DNA of 64,000 bases, from positions 124,001 through 188,000 of the forward strand of contig NZ_CABPRZ010000009.1 of NCBI RefSeq assembly GCF_902459695.1, read 5' to 3'. The position numbers and the translations under genes are program-made. Within the stretch, counting starts at the first letter, position 1. Every line of letters starts with the position of its first letter. A model generated the notes under the pieces. It did no database searches. It was given only the letters and a program-made list of their open reading frames with translations, and was not told where the DNA came from. This DNA comes from Pandoraea terrae. Lineage in GTDB: Bacteria > Pseudomonadota > Gammaproteobacteria > Burkholderiales > Burkholderiaceae. This document shows, piece by piece, positions 8,418 to 17,242 of the stretch.

Positions 8418-9002
8418 CTACCCTCTCAGCAGTGGAGTGACAACGCGCTCCAGGCGTTCGGCCGTCCACGCGGGGGACTTGTCGTCCCAGCCATTGTCGG
8501 CCAGGCGGCCAGCGCGGTCGATGGTGAAGTTCACCGGAATGCGCCACATACGCCCGTAGCCGCCAGCCCAGGCGCTACCCAGTAGCCCAACCGGAAAACT
8601 CAAGCCGGAAGAGAATTTTCGTACCGCTGGCAGATCATCCGGCCCATCCAGACTGAAGCCCAGGACCTGTAGACCCTCATTGGCATGGCGGGCGGCGTAG
8701 GCGGACAAAAGCGGCAATTCCTCAAGGCAGGGTGAGCACCAGGTCGCCCAGAAAGTGAGGATGACGACTTTACCGAGCAGTTCGCGGGTGTTGATGCTGC
8801 GCCCATCCAGGGTGTGCAATTCCAAAGGCGGCGCGGGTTGTCCGACCGACAGCGCGTTAGCGCGTGCCGCCATGGGCCAGCCGGAAGTGCCCGCCCCCAA
8901 CGACAACGCAAGGGCTGCGCGCAGCCAAGCGCGACGCGCAGCGAAGGCAGAGAACGCGGGATCCGTGAGGGCCGGCAAGGAGTGTGGCGCCTTAGAATGC
9001 AT
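8418..9002 (-). CDS. TlpA-like periplasmic thioredoxin
   Basis: A 194-residue thioredoxin-fold protein of the TlpA/ResA family. After a signal or anchor region (residues 25-50, possibly Tat-like because of the preceding RRAW) the AhpC/TSA-like domain carries the redox motif WATWCSPC near residue 85. The expected cis-Pro lies in RIPVNFTID. It overlaps the upstream outer-membrane gene by 11 nt, so the two are coupled. TlpA-type proteins keep periplasmic cysteines reduced, often for copper-site assembly. Given the CATCGC motif in the neighbouring protein it may serve that cysteine cluster; that link is inference. Confidence 0.88.
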   Translation of the reverse strand: MHSKAPHSLPALTDPAFSAFAARRAWLRAALALSLGAGTSGWPMAARANALSVGQPAPPLELHTLDGRSINTRELLGKVVILTFWATWCSPCLEELPLLSAYAARHANEGLQVLGFSLDGPDDLPAVRKFSSGLSFPVGLLGSAWAGGYGRMWRIPVNFTIDRAGRLADNGWDDKSPAWTAERLERVVTPLLRG

Positions 9003-10050
9003 AGCTCACCCCGACATTGCCCGTCCAACGGGGAAACAACTGATACCCGTCGAGCTTGCTATACATCGCACGTTGCACGAACGCATAGACCTGTGTGTTT
9101 TTCCAAACGCTAACGGTAATGCCGGGACTGAGATAGACGACCGTACCCGCCGTATTCCCGGTGTCGGCCAAGGCCCCTTGGTCGTGGCTCTTGCGATAGA
9201 GATTGATCTGTAATTGCGGTACCACCTTGGGGTTGGCCTCATAACGCAGACCCAGGCTTACGTTGGCGACATTGCCAGGTCGGAAATCCGCACCGGGCTG
9301 GTTGAGACGTTCCGAGACCGCGGTCTGAAATTGCCCGTTAATGAAGGCGTCGAAGTCCTGGCTGATCGCTTGGTAGTAGTACGCTCCGACGATCAAGTCA
9401 GTGCTGCCAGTGCCGGGCTGCAGGCTGGTGTCGAGCGCCTGGCCCGCGCTCGCGTTGGGGCCGGTCGAAAAGAACACCGGATTGCGCCCGACGGTCTCTC
9501 CGGTGTTGACATTTTGACCGCCGTAGCGGCCCGTGGGGAGCTTGACGCCAAGTTGCACCCCAAGATTGTGCGTAGGCAGAAAGCCCTGGAAGCTGGCGAT
9601 GAGCTTGACGTCTCCCAGGCCTTGGCTGGTTGCACCGCTCAGATTGTCGGGCGTGAGCTGGTCAGTGGTGGCATTGCCGTACGTGGTATGGCTGCGGTCG
9701 ATGTAAGGGATAAGCGCACTGAAATTCCAATTCACGCTCGGGCTGTAGCTGACGCCAAAATTGACGTATCGATTGATCGTCTGGCGTTCAACCTCCTGGC
9801 TGCCGCCCGCATCGTTGATAGCGGCCGGCTGCGTATTCGGCACCGCGCTTGTGCCGCTGCGCAACTGGTTCTGGTTGATGAAAACGTATTCCAGGCTGAA
9901 TCGCCAGCCGGGCGCTGATGAATAGCCCATCGCGGCGTCGCTGCTCAAGGAGCAGCCGCAAGTGGCACATGCATGCGCCGTGGCAGGTAGTGCCACGCTT
10001 ACGGCCAATGGCAGTGCGCAGCGCAGCAGGATGTTCTGTTTGATCGGCAC
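8992..10050 (-). CDS. Outer-membrane beta-barrel protein with N-terminal CATCGC motif
   Basis: About 352 residues starting from a GTG at 10050, picked because AGAGGA lies just upstream and the Sec signal peptide (ending ATAHA) then begins at once. An ATG at 10083 would place a run of polar residues ahead of the signal. The mature protein starts with CATCGCSL, a likely metal or redox cysteine cluster, then alternating hydrophobic strands and a terminal phenylalanine (GVSYAF), as in outer-membrane barrels. It is flanked by a DUF2946 gene upstream and a TlpA-like thioredoxin downstream. Family members are usually unnamed transporter-like proteins; a metal role is inferred. Confidence 0.75.
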   Translation of the reverse strand: MPIKQNILLRCALPLAVSVALPATAHACATCGCSLSSDAAMGYSSAPGWRFSLEYVFINQNQLRSGTSAVPNTQPAAINDAGGSQEVERQTINRYVNFGVSYSPSVNWNFSALIPYIDRSHTTYGNATTDQLTPDNLSGATSQGLGDVKLIASFQGFLPTHNLGVQLGVKLPTGRYGGQNVNTGETVGRNPVFFSTGPNASAGQALDTSLQPGTGSTDLIVGAYYYQAISQDFDAFINGQFQTAVSERLNQPGADFRPGNVANVSLGLRYEANPKVVPQLQINLYRKSHDQGALADTGNTAGTVVYLSPGITVSVWKNTQVYAFVQRAMYSKLDGYQLFPRWTGNVGVSYAF

Positions 10051-10084
10051 GATTTCCTCTCCGATGGGTGCAAATGTACGCACA

Positions 10085-10094
10085 CCCCCCCCCC
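10085..10094. repeat. Homopolymer C10/G10 tract upstream of barrel gene
   Basis: Ten consecutive C on the plus strand (G10 on the coding strand) lie about 35 nt upstream of the GTG start of the barrel gene, in its leader. Tracts of this length can slip during replication and are also a sequencing hazard. Confidence 0.85.
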
Positions 10095-10188
10095 GCGGCG
10101 AAGGTGCGCACTTGTGTCCTGAAAGACAAATGGATGCCCGCTCGCCCCTTCACGGGGCGCATTGACGCGGTGTCACGAATAGCTGGGA

Positions 10189-10551
10189 TCAGGAAACGAC
10201 GGGAGGACCACGAGGACGGCCGGACGGAAACGCGGCGTAGGGGATTAATGCAAACGGTGCCGATACCTGTGCGCGTGCCACGACAACACGGGTCACAATG
10301 CGCGTAGGGGTTACGCTTGGGGCGAACCCGTGGTGGCTCAGGAGGTCACAGTAGCCACATGCGCTCAGCGGGTCCGGTGATACTTGATGCGCGGGGGCGG
10401 AGCCCTCGCGCTTGACCGTCGAGCAAATTATCCCGACGGACCGATCTGCCCGCGCGGCGATAAATTGGCTGACAAGCGGCGCAAAAACCACGAGCAACAT
10501 GGCCAACAGGCCAAGCCATGCAACAGTGTGTTTGCGAGCGCGGAGCTTCAT
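10189..10551 (-). CDS. DUF2946 family protein
   Basis: A 120-residue protein with one N-terminal membrane or signal helix (HTVAWLGLLAMLLVVFAPLV) and the DUF2946 hallmark SACGYCDLLSHH at about residues 63-74, a CxxC-histidine cluster suited to binding a metal. DUF2946 genes often occur beside copper-handling and TonB-receptor genes. Here it heads a minus-strand group with the CATCGC barrel and the TlpA-like thioredoxin. The function is unknown; the metal link comes from the motif and neighbours. Confidence 0.78.
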   Translation of the reverse strand: MKLRARKHTVAWLGLLAMLLVVFAPLVSQFIAARADRSVGIICSTVKREGSAPAHQVSPDPLSACGYCDLLSHHGFAPSVTPTRIVTRVVVARAQVSAPFALIPYAAFPSGRPRGPPVVS

Positions 10552-10630
10552 GATGGGTAAGAATTTTTCGCGATTCTATCCCTTGGATAGCGGGCCTGTA
10601 CAGAATTTTGCGCGCACCAGCGCGCGCCTT

Positions 10631-10647
10631 GATAACGATTATGGTAG
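10631..10647 (-). promoter_or_regulatory. Weak Fur-like site upstream of DUF2946 gene
   Basis: The plus-strand sequence gataacgattatggtag matches the first 12 positions of the Fur consensus at 10, then degrades. It lies about 80 nt upstream of the DUF2946 gene. It could make the DUF2946-barrel-TlpA group metal-responsive, but chance similarity in this AT-richer stretch is possible. Confidence 0.3.
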
Positions 10648-10770
10648 ACGCGTCGGACGGCTCCCATGGGCAAACGCCCTCCATCAGGCTGGGTGGAACG
10701 GGATATTTCGCCTTTTTGGGCCGCTACGTTCAACGGATCGGCATTCGCAACGCTTGAACGAGGATTGTGA

Positions 10771-10803
10771 AAAGCTGAAAAGGCTTGCTCGGACTACGCA
10801 AGC
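10771..10803 (-). terminator. Rho-independent terminator after tRNA-Leu
   Basis: On the minus strand a perfect 6-bp stem GCTTGC/GCAAGC (10798-10803 with 10783-10788) with a 9-nt loop is followed by the T-rich run CTTTTCAGCTTTT. It begins 4 nt past the tRNA CCA end, as expected for a tRNA terminator. Confidence 0.75.
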
Positions 10804-10806
10804 AAG

Positions 10807-10891
10807 TGGTGCCGGGGACCGGACTTGAACCGGCAAGCCCGAAGGCGGCGGATTTTAAGTCCGCTATGTTTACCAATTTCATCACCCCGGC
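10807..10891 (-). tRNA. tRNA-Leu (anticodon UAA)
   Basis: An 85-nt tRNA with paired acceptor ends GCCGGGG and CCCCGGC, discriminator A and an encoded CCA (10807-10809 on the plus strand as tgg). The anticodon loop is CTTAAAA with anticodon TAA, flanked by the perfect stem GCGGA/TCCGC. The long variable arm (CGCCTTCGGGC) is the class II form typical of leucine tRNA. The T loop reads GGTTCAAGTCC. A terminator follows directly. Confidence 0.96.
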
Positions 10892-10978
10892 AAGGGGATC
10901 GCATTCTAACATTCCGAGCCGAGACCGGGCCAGTTCAGTATCATGTGAGTATCCGCAAGCATCCGTCGGAGGTTGCCC

Positions 10979-11182
10979 ATGCTGGAAAATCTGGATCGCA
11001 TCGCCCTTTCGCTCGACGCCATTGAGGCCGCCGCGCACGATCTGGCGATGCATTCGCCCGAAAACTCTCAGGCGCTCTATAGCGCGCTGATGGAGATCCG
11101 CAACGCCATCGCGCTCGTCGCGCAGGAAGTCGTGCGGCTCGAACGGGAAATCCACGCACACGGTTCCAACGGCCAGTCGTAG
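10979..11182 (+). CDS. Small protein of unknown function (67 aa)
   Basis: A short gene with a good GGAGG ribosome site (10968-10972) six nt before the ATG. The product (MLENLDRIALSLDAIEAAAH at its start) is predicted almost wholly helical, amphipathic and acidic, with regular hydrophobic spacing compatible with a coiled coil or helical bundle. There is no signal peptide or membrane segment. I do not recognise a family. It stands alone between tRNA-Leu and egtB on the same strand as egtB, 154 nt upstream of it. Coding potential is supported by the ribosome site and codon bias only. Confidence 0.6.
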   Translation: MLENLDRIALSLDAIEAAAHDLAMHSPENSQALYSALMEIRNAIALVAQEVVRLEREIHAHGSNGQS

Positions 11183-11336
11183 TGGCCGCCCCCCTTTGAA
11201 GTGTCGCGCCGCACGGGCGCGACCGGGGGAGTGTTTTCTGCCATTTCCCAAGGTGAACAGGCCCTGACGCCCAATTAACACCGACGCCGCAACCGGGCTA
11301 CAATAGACCCAAGCCTCACAACACGGATGTCCCACA

Positions 11337-12557
11337 ATGACCGTTCCCTGTTGTACGCCCCAAACCACAAGTCCTACCCCCACAGAATCGCTCGCCGCAC
11401 GTTACCGCGCGGTGCGTGAAGCGTCCGTGCAGCTCGCCGAAGGGCTCTCCGACGCCGATGCCACTGTCCAGTCAATGCCGGACGCCAGCCCCGTCAAATG
11501 GCATCTCGCGCATACGACGTGGTTCTTCGAGACATTCCTGCTGCAACCGCACGTGGACCGGTATCGCTCCTTCGACGCGCGCTACGCATTTCTCTTCAAT
11601 TCCTACTACGAATCCGCCGGCCCCCGGCACCCCCGCCCGCAGCGCGGGCTTTTGACGCGTCCAACGTTGGCCGACGTGCTCGCCTATCGTGCCCACGTCG
11701 ATGCCGCCATGCTGGAGCGCTGCTTGCCGGCCGATCTAACGCATGAGATCGGCACGCTCGTCATGCTCGGGCTCAATCACGAAGAACAGCATCAGGAACT
11801 GATGCAAACGGACTTGCTGCATCTGTTCGCGCAGAATCCGCTGCGGCCGGCGAGCCGCCCGGCCCTCGCCCACGAGCGGCCGGCAGGACCGCTCGAATGG
11901 CTGGCCTTCGACGGTGGCCGCCATCGCGTCGGCCATCACGGCGAAGCCTTTGCTTTCGACTGCGAGACACCCGCGCACGACATTCTGATCTACCCGTTCG
12001 CGCTCGCGTCGCGTGTCGTCACCAATGGGCAATGGCGCGCCTTCATCGAGGACGGCGGCTATCGCACGGCGTCGCTGTGGCTCTCGGACGGCTGGCAAAC
12101 GGTCGGTGCGCAGGGATGGGCGCATCCGCTCTATTGGGAATCGCAGGACAGCGTGTGGCGATCGATGACGCTCGCCGGCATGCAACCGCTCGATGACGAC
12201 GCGCCGGTGTGTCACGTCAGTTATTTCGAGGCCGACGCATTCGCGCGCTGGGCTGGCAAGCGGCTGCCGACGGAATTCGAGTGGGAAGTCGCCGCACGCA
12301 CTCGGGCCGATCGCCTGGAGCAACTCTATGGGCCGGTGTGGCAATGGACGGCAAGTCCGTACATTGCCTATCCGGGTTTCAAACCGGCGGCGGGGGCCGT
12401 CGGCGAGTACAACGGCAAGTTCATGTGCGGCCAGTTCGTGTTGCGCGGCGGTTCTCGCGCCACACCCGCCGGCCATGCGCGCGTGACTTACCGCAACTTC
12501 TTCTATCCCCATCAGCGCTGGCAGTTTTGCGGCCTGAGGCTAGCGGAGGACCGCTGA
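11337..12557 (+). CDS. egtB: Ergothioneine biosynthesis protein EgtB
   Basis: A 406-residue non-haem iron sulfoxide synthase that joins hercynine to a thiol (gamma-glutamylcysteine or cysteine) using oxygen. The N-terminal DinB-like domain supplies the iron ligands: H56/H59 in WHLAHTTW and H148/H152 in the HEEQHQE motif. The C-terminal half is an FGE-sulfatase (formylglycine-generating-enzyme) fold ending RNFFYPHQRWQFCGLRL. It overlaps egtD by one nt (TGATG), so the pair forms one operon. No egtA, egtC or egtE is adjacent, which leaves open whether this EgtB uses cysteine directly. Confidence 0.95.
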   Translation: MTVPCCTPQTTSPTPTESLAARYRAVREASVQLAEGLSDADATVQSMPDASPVKWHLAHTTWFFETFLLQPHVDRYRSFDARYAFLFNSYYESAGPRHPRPQRGLLTRPTLADVLAYRAHVDAAMLERCLPADLTHEIGTLVMLGLNHEEQHQELMQTDLLHLFAQNPLRPASRPALAHERPAGPLEWLAFDGGRHRVGHHGEAFAFDCETPAHDILIYPFALASRVVTNGQWRAFIEDGGYRTASLWLSDGWQTVGAQGWAHPLYWESQDSVWRSMTLAGMQPLDDDAPVCHVSYFEADAFARWAGKRLPTEFEWEVAARTRADRLEQLYGPVWQWTASPYIAYPGFKPAAGAVGEYNGKFMCGQFVLRGGSRATPAGHARVTYRNFFYPHQRWQFCGLRLAEDR

Positions 12558-13567
12558 TGTCCCGGATGCCGCCTATGCCCACGATCCCCCTTTCTCCGTC
12601 CCATCCCGCCTACGTGTGCCCGTCGCTGCCCGGCGACGCCTTTGCCACCGATGTCCTCGAAGGCCTCGCGCGCACGCCCAAAACGCTGCCCAGCGTGTGG
12701 CTGTACGACCGGCGCGGCAGTGAACTGTTCGAGGCGATCACGCAACTGGACGAGTATTACCAGACGCGCACCGAAACCGCGCTGCTGGCGGAATGCGCGC
12801 CCGCGCTGGCCGCCGCCGTCGGTCCGAACGCTGTCGTCGTGGAATTCGGCAGCGGGTCGAGCCGCAAGACGCCGCTGCTGCTCGACGCGCTCGACAAACC
12901 CCGCGCCTACGTGCCCGTCGATATCGCGGACGACTTTCTCGACGACGCCGTCGCCGTCCTCGCCCGCCGTTGTCCCGGCATCCCCATGCTGCCGGTGCGT
13001 GCCGACTTCACGCGGCCTTTCCGTCTACCGCCACAATTGAAAGACACGCCCGGCCCGCGCCTGGGCTTTTTTCCAGGCTCGACCATCGGTAACTTCGCGC
13101 CGGCGCAAGCGGCCGCCTTCCTGGCCCACGTCGGCAAGATACTCGGCACCAGTCGCCGCATGATCGTGGGCGTCGATGCGTGCAAGGACGCATCGATCCT
13201 CGTGCCGGCCTACGACGACGCGCGCGGTGTCACCGCCGAATTCAATCTCAATCTGTTCGCACGCATCAATCGCGAGCTGGAGGGCGACATCCCCCTGGAT
13301 GCGTTTCGTCATGAAGCGCGCTACAACGACGCGGCAAGCCGCATTGAAATGCATCTCGTGGCCAAGTGCACGCTTGACGTGCACGTGCTGGGACAGCCCT
13401 TCCGGTTTGCCAAGGGGGAGTCCGTCCATACGGAGAATTCATACAAGTACGGGGCGACAGAATTCCGTGCACTGGCCTCGAGTGCAGGGTGGGACGTCGA
13501 ACGTGTCTGGCACGATGGCGCGCGACGGTTCGCGGTCTATCTGTTGAAGCCCGCGAACGCCGCCTGA
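12557..13567 (+). CDS. egtD: L-histidine N-alpha-methyltransferase EgtD
   Basis: A 336-residue SAM-dependent methyltransferase that trimethylates histidine to hercynine, the first step of ergothioneine synthesis. The SAM motif VVEFGSGSSRKTPLL lies near residue 95, and the family blocks FFPGSTIGNF and MIVGVDACKD follow. The ATG at 12557 overlaps the egtB stop and is preceded by GGAGG. Length agrees with the family (about 320). The gene order egtB-egtD supplies the two core steps, with the C-S lyase step presumably encoded elsewhere. Confidence 0.95.
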   Translation: MSRMPPMPTIPLSPSHPAYVCPSLPGDAFATDVLEGLARTPKTLPSVWLYDRRGSELFEAITQLDEYYQTRTETALLAECAPALAAAVGPNAVVVEFGSGSSRKTPLLLDALDKPRAYVPVDIADDFLDDAVAVLARRCPGIPMLPVRADFTRPFRLPPQLKDTPGPRLGFFPGSTIGNFAPAQAAAFLAHVGKILGTSRRMIVGVDACKDASILVPAYDDARGVTAEFNLNLFARINRELEGDIPLDAFRHEARYNDAASRIEMHLVAKCTLDVHVLGQPFRFAKGESVHTENSYKYGATEFRALASSAGWDVERVWHDGARRFAVYLLKPANAA

Positions 13568-13600
13568 TGGCGTGAAGGATGATATTGGCGTGAACAGGAT

Positions 13601-14842
13601 CTAGTCGTAGGCGCGCGCGTCCTCGATGACTTTACCGTCCGCCGGCAACGCGCCAACCGCAACGAATTCGATCTCGCCGCGCAGCTTCGTCAAGTCGCGC
13701 AAAGCGATCTGGACCCGTGCCGCGAGGCCTTCGGGCGGTGCGGCGGCGGCGGTTTCGCAGACGAGCGTCATTCGGTCGTCGCCAATACGCCCCTCCACGC
13801 GCAGACGCATCCGTCCGAGTTCCGGGAAACGCTTGCCGATCTCGCCGATCTGCCCCGGGTGGACGAACATGCCGCGCACCTTCACCGTCTGATCGGCGCG
13901 GCCGAGCCACCCCTTGAGCCGCATGTTGGTGCGCCCGCATGGGCTCTCGCCCGCAACGACTGCGGACAAGTCACCCGTCGCGAAACGGATCAGCGGATAG
14001 TCGGGATTGAAGTTCGTCACGACGACCTCGCCGATCTCCCCAAACGCCACTGGCTTCATGCCGCCCGGCTCCACCAACTCGACGAGCATGTGTTCGTCAA
14101 CGATCAGGCCGGCCTGCGCCTCGCTCTCGTAGGCGATCAGCCCCAGGTCGGCGGAACCGTACAGTTGACGCGCGATGATCCCCCGCGTATGGAACCACTG
14201 CTGCAAGGACGGCGGCAGTGCCTCGCCCGACAGCGATGCCCGCTTGAGGCATGTGATGTCGGCGCCCAGTTCCTCGGCCTTCTCCAACAGGATCTTGAGG
14301 AACGACGGCGTGCCCGTGTAGCCGGTTGGCCGGAGGTGGGCGATCGCCTGCATCTGCTGTTCCGTCTGCCCCACGCCCGCCGGGAAAACACAGCAGCCGA
14401 GCTTCGCCGCCGCGGTTTCGATCATGCGTCCTGCCGGTGTGAAGTGATACGAATAGGTGTTGTGAATCAGGTCACCGGCGCGAAACCCTGCCGCGAACAA
14501 TGCGCGCGCAAAACGCCACCAGTCGCTGCCGTGGCCATCCGGCTCGTAAATCGGCCCGGGCGACTGGAAGATGTGCGCCAGCCCGCCCACGGGCGTCGCG
14601 TTCAATCCGCCCAGCGGCGGGCGCGCAATCTGTTGCGTGGACAGATCGGACTTGCGCGTGACGGGCAACTCGGCCAGCGCGCTGCGCGACCTGATCGCCG
14701 CGGCGTCGATGCCGCCAAAACGCTCGGCAAAATAGGCGGCGTGGGTACGGGCATGCGCCACGTGGCCCGGCAGCGCGGCCAGCAGCGCCGCCTCGCGTGC
14801 CTCGGCCGGGCGGGTTTCGAGCGTGTCGAAATGGTCGTTCAT
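13601..14842 (-). CDS. PaaK-like phenylacetate-CoA ligase family protein
   Basis: A 413-residue adenylate-forming enzyme of the PaaK branch, shorter than FadD-type ligases. Family motifs visible include YTGTPSFLKILLEKAEELG, the ligand-site region LYGSADLGLIAYES, and the hinge-like RLKGWLGRADQTVKVRGMF. It would activate an aromatic or other carboxylic acid to a CoA thioester. It is the last gene of a seven-gene minus-strand cluster with a Liv-type importer and a second, FadD-like ligase, so its substrate is probably imported by that transporter. The start lacks a strong ribosome site. Confidence 0.82.
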   Translation of the reverse strand: MNDHFDTLETRPAEAREAALLAALPGHVAHARTHAAYFAERFGGIDAAAIRSRSALAELPVTRKSDLSTQQIARPPLGGLNATPVGGLAHIFQSPGPIYEPDGHGSDWWRFARALFAAGFRAGDLIHNTYSYHFTPAGRMIETAAAKLGCCVFPAGVGQTEQQMQAIAHLRPTGYTGTPSFLKILLEKAEELGADITCLKRASLSGEALPPSLQQWFHTRGIIARQLYGSADLGLIAYESEAQAGLIVDEHMLVELVEPGGMKPVAFGEIGEVVVTNFNPDYPLIRFATGDLSAVVAGESPCGRTNMRLKGWLGRADQTVKVRGMFVHPGQIGEIGKRFPELGRMRLRVEGRIGDDRMTLVCETAAAAPPEGLAARVQIALRDLTKLRGEIEFVAVGALPADGKVIEDARAYD

Positions 14843-14878
14843 ATTGCGGGTGTCCGAAGAACGCGATGGGGGAATGAA

Positions 14879-15691
14879 TCAGGCGAGCCAGCGCTTGCGG
14901 CGCCGATAGCTCTTGACGTTGCGGAAACTGCCGTCGCTGCCCGCGCCGTCCTTCGCGATACCGAGGTAGAACTCCTTGACGTCCTCGTTGTCGCGCAGCG
15001 AAGCGGCATCGCCGTCCATGACCACGCGGCCGTTCTCGAGGATGTAGCCGTAGTCGGCATAACGAAGCGCAGCCATCGTGTTCTGTTCGGCCAGCAGGAA
15101 ACTCACGCGCTCACGCTGGTTCAGGTCGCGCACAATCTCGAAAATCTCTTCGACGATCTGGGGCGCGAGGCCCATCGACGGTTCGTCGAGAAGAATCATC
15201 GACGGCTGCGCCATCATCGCGCGGCCGATCGCGCACATTTGCTGTTCGCCGCCCGAGGTGTAGCCCGCCTGCGACTTTCGGCGTGTCTTCAGGCGCGGAA
15301 AATACGCGTAGATGCGCTCGAGCGCCTGGGCCTGCGCACTGCGCGAGGCATGGCGCACATAGCCCCCCGTCAGCAGATTCTCTTCGATGGTCAAATGCCC
15401 GAAGCAGTGCCGCCCTTCCATCACCTGAATGACGCCGCGCTTCACGAGACCGTTCGGCGTGAGCTTTTCAACGCGCTCGCCGCGATAGTCGATCGTCCCC
15501 TTGGTCACCTCGCCGCGCTCGGCGTGCAACAGGTTCGAAATGGCTTTGAGCGTCGTGCTCTTGCCTGCGCCGTTGGCGCCGAGCAAGGCCACGATCTTGC
15601 CCTCGGGCACCGCGAGCGACACGCCCTTGAGCACCAGAATCACGTGGTCGTAAATCACTTCGATGTTATTGACGCGCAAACAGGCTTCCAT
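14879..15691 (-). CDS. livF: Liv-type ABC transporter ATP-binding protein (LivF)
   Basis: A 270-residue ATPase of the LivF branch of hydrophobic amino-acid (HAAT) importers. Walker A is GANGAGKST, the signature TSGGEQQMCAIGRAM departs from the usual LSGGQ with a threonine start, and Walker B is MILLDEPSMGLAP. The tail has about 30 extra residues rich in basic amino acids (KSYRRRKRWLA). It lies between the PaaK-like ligase and the substrate-binding protein. In this family such modified LivFs often serve organic or aromatic acid uptake rather than branched-chain amino acids. Confidence 0.92.
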   Translation of the reverse strand: MEACLRVNNIEVIYDHVILVLKGVSLAVPEGKIVALLGANGAGKSTTLKAISNLLHAERGEVTKGTIDYRGERVEKLTPNGLVKRGVIQVMEGRHCFGHLTIEENLLTGGYVRHASRSAQAQALERIYAYFPRLKTRRKSQAGYTSGGEQQMCAIGRAMMAQPSMILLDEPSMGLAPQIVEEIFEIVRDLNQRERVSFLLAEQNTMAALRYADYGYILENGRVVMDGDAASLRDNEDVKEFYLGIAKDGAGSDGSFRNVKSYRRRKRWLA

Positions 15692-15820
15692 GCCGCATTG
15701 CTCCTGTCGTCCCGCAGCCGGGATCGCTTGGGTTCGTTCCGTGAGACAGGGGGCGTCCGCGCCGCTGCCATCGTCCGATGGCGCACGACACGGACTGCAC
15801 CGCCCTTTGAAGCGTGACGC

Positions 15821-17149
15821 CTACATCTTGTAACAGGCAGGCGTCATGCCCTTTTCCTTGGCGTACTGCTTCGCCGAGGCTTCGAACAACGGGTGGATCA
15901 GGCGGCGGTTGCCCTCGATCCAGTCCGAGACGAGCACCCATTTCTGCCCGTCCCATTGCTGGATCCTGACCTTGCCCGAGCCTTCGTGGTCCTGGCAGCT
16001 CGTCTTGATTTCCGGCAGCAAGCCCGTCGCGCCAAGTGCTTTCAGGCGCGCGTTGTCGATGTTCAGGTTCTCCAGCGCCCAACGCACTTGCACCGGGGTC
16101 GACACCTTGCCCTTGCCGAACTTGTTCTGTGCAGTGTTGAGCGCCTCGACGGTCGCGACGGCCGCCGACACGCCACGGTTATACAGAATCGAGCCGACCT
16201 TCGACGCGTCCTGCATATTCCCCTTGCCCGCGCCGTACACGACCTTCTCGATATCGGCGATCAGCGGCACCTGCTTGCCCGCCACGTTCCAGGTCGCGCT
16301 CATGTAGCCCTTGGCTGCCGGGCCCGCCGGAATGGTGTCTTCCTCCGAGCCGGCCCACCAGCTGCCGATCATCTTCTCGCGCGGATAACCGACCTTCTGC
16401 GCCGACTTGAGCGCCGTCTGGTTCATCACGCCCCAGCCCCAGAACACAACGTAGTCCGGGTTCTCCTGACGGATCCGCAGCCACTGCGCACCCTGTTCGT
16501 TTCCGGGATGCGCGACCGGAATCTCGATCAGGTTGAACTTGTGGATCTTCGATTCGGCTTCCATTGCCGCGATCGGCTCCTTGCCGTAGGCCGAGTCGTG
16601 GTACAGGTAGACGATCTTCTTGCCGGACAGCGAGCCGCCGTTCTTGTCCGCCAGGAACTTGATGATGGCCGACGCCTGCATCTGATACGTGGTGACGAGC
16701 GGGAAGGCCCACGGGAAGACCGTGCCGTCGACCGCATCCGTGCGGCCGTAGCCCATCATCACCAATGGCACCTGATCGGTGGCCGTCTTGTCGATCAGGG
16801 CATACGAAATGCCCGTCGCCATCACGTGATACGCCGTGCCTTTCGTCACCTGATTCTTGCCCTTGAGACGCTCGTAGCACTCAACGCCCTTGGCGTTGTT
16901 GTATTCCGTCTCGCACTCTTCCCACGACAGCTTGACCCCGTTCACGCCGCCGTTCTTGAGATTGACGTATTGCAGATAATCAATGAAGCCGCCGTAAAAC
17001 GACTGTCCGTTTGCGCCATACGGCCCTACGCGGTAGTCGGCCAACGCGATGAATTGGTCGCCCCCCGACTGCGCCATGGCGGGCGCCCCCGCGCCCATGC
17101 CGAGCGCGATCGCCAACCCCAGCGATACCGCCACTTGCTTCGTGTTCAT
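15821..17149 (-). CDS. Liv-type ABC transporter substrate-binding protein
   Basis: A 442-residue periplasmic type I binding protein (Peripla_BP_6), with a signal peptide cleaved after PAMA. It is about 70 residues longer than LivJ. Segments such as VVFWGWGVMNQTALKSAQKV and MIGSWWAGSEEDTIP mark the second lobe. It contains cysteines (EECETEYNNAKGVECYERL) that could form a disulfide. It sits in the middle of the cluster, preceding livF on the strand. The neighbouring acyl-CoA ligases suggest a carboxylate ligand rather than leucine. Confidence 0.88.
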   Translation of the reverse strand: MNTKQVAVSLGLAIALGMGAGAPAMAQSGGDQFIALADYRVGPYGANGQSFYGGFIDYLQYVNLKNGGVNGVKLSWEECETEYNNAKGVECYERLKGKNQVTKGTAYHVMATGISYALIDKTATDQVPLVMMGYGRTDAVDGTVFPWAFPLVTTYQMQASAIIKFLADKNGGSLSGKKIVYLYHDSAYGKEPIAAMEAESKIHKFNLIEIPVAHPGNEQGAQWLRIRQENPDYVVFWGWGVMNQTALKSAQKVGYPREKMIGSWWAGSEEDTIPAGPAAKGYMSATWNVAGKQVPLIADIEKVVYGAGKGNMQDASKVGSILYNRGVSAAVATVEALNTAQNKFGKGKVSTPVQVRWALENLNIDNARLKALGATGLLPEIKTSCQDHEGSGKVRIQQWDGQKWVLVSDWIEGNRRLIHPLFEASAKQYAKEKGMTPACYKM

Positions 17150-17242
17150 GGTGTGTCTCCTCGTAGTCTTATCGATAAGGAACCGCGGGTCCTGCTCGCC
17201 GCCGGCCGACGGCGTCTTGCTTGAAACCGGATGCGCGCCGCC

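Noticed and set aside
13859-15817. Open frame of 652 codons on the plus strand
   Set aside because: It spans two clear minus-strand genes (PaaK-like ligase and LivF) and the gap between them; no ribosome site or family similarity.
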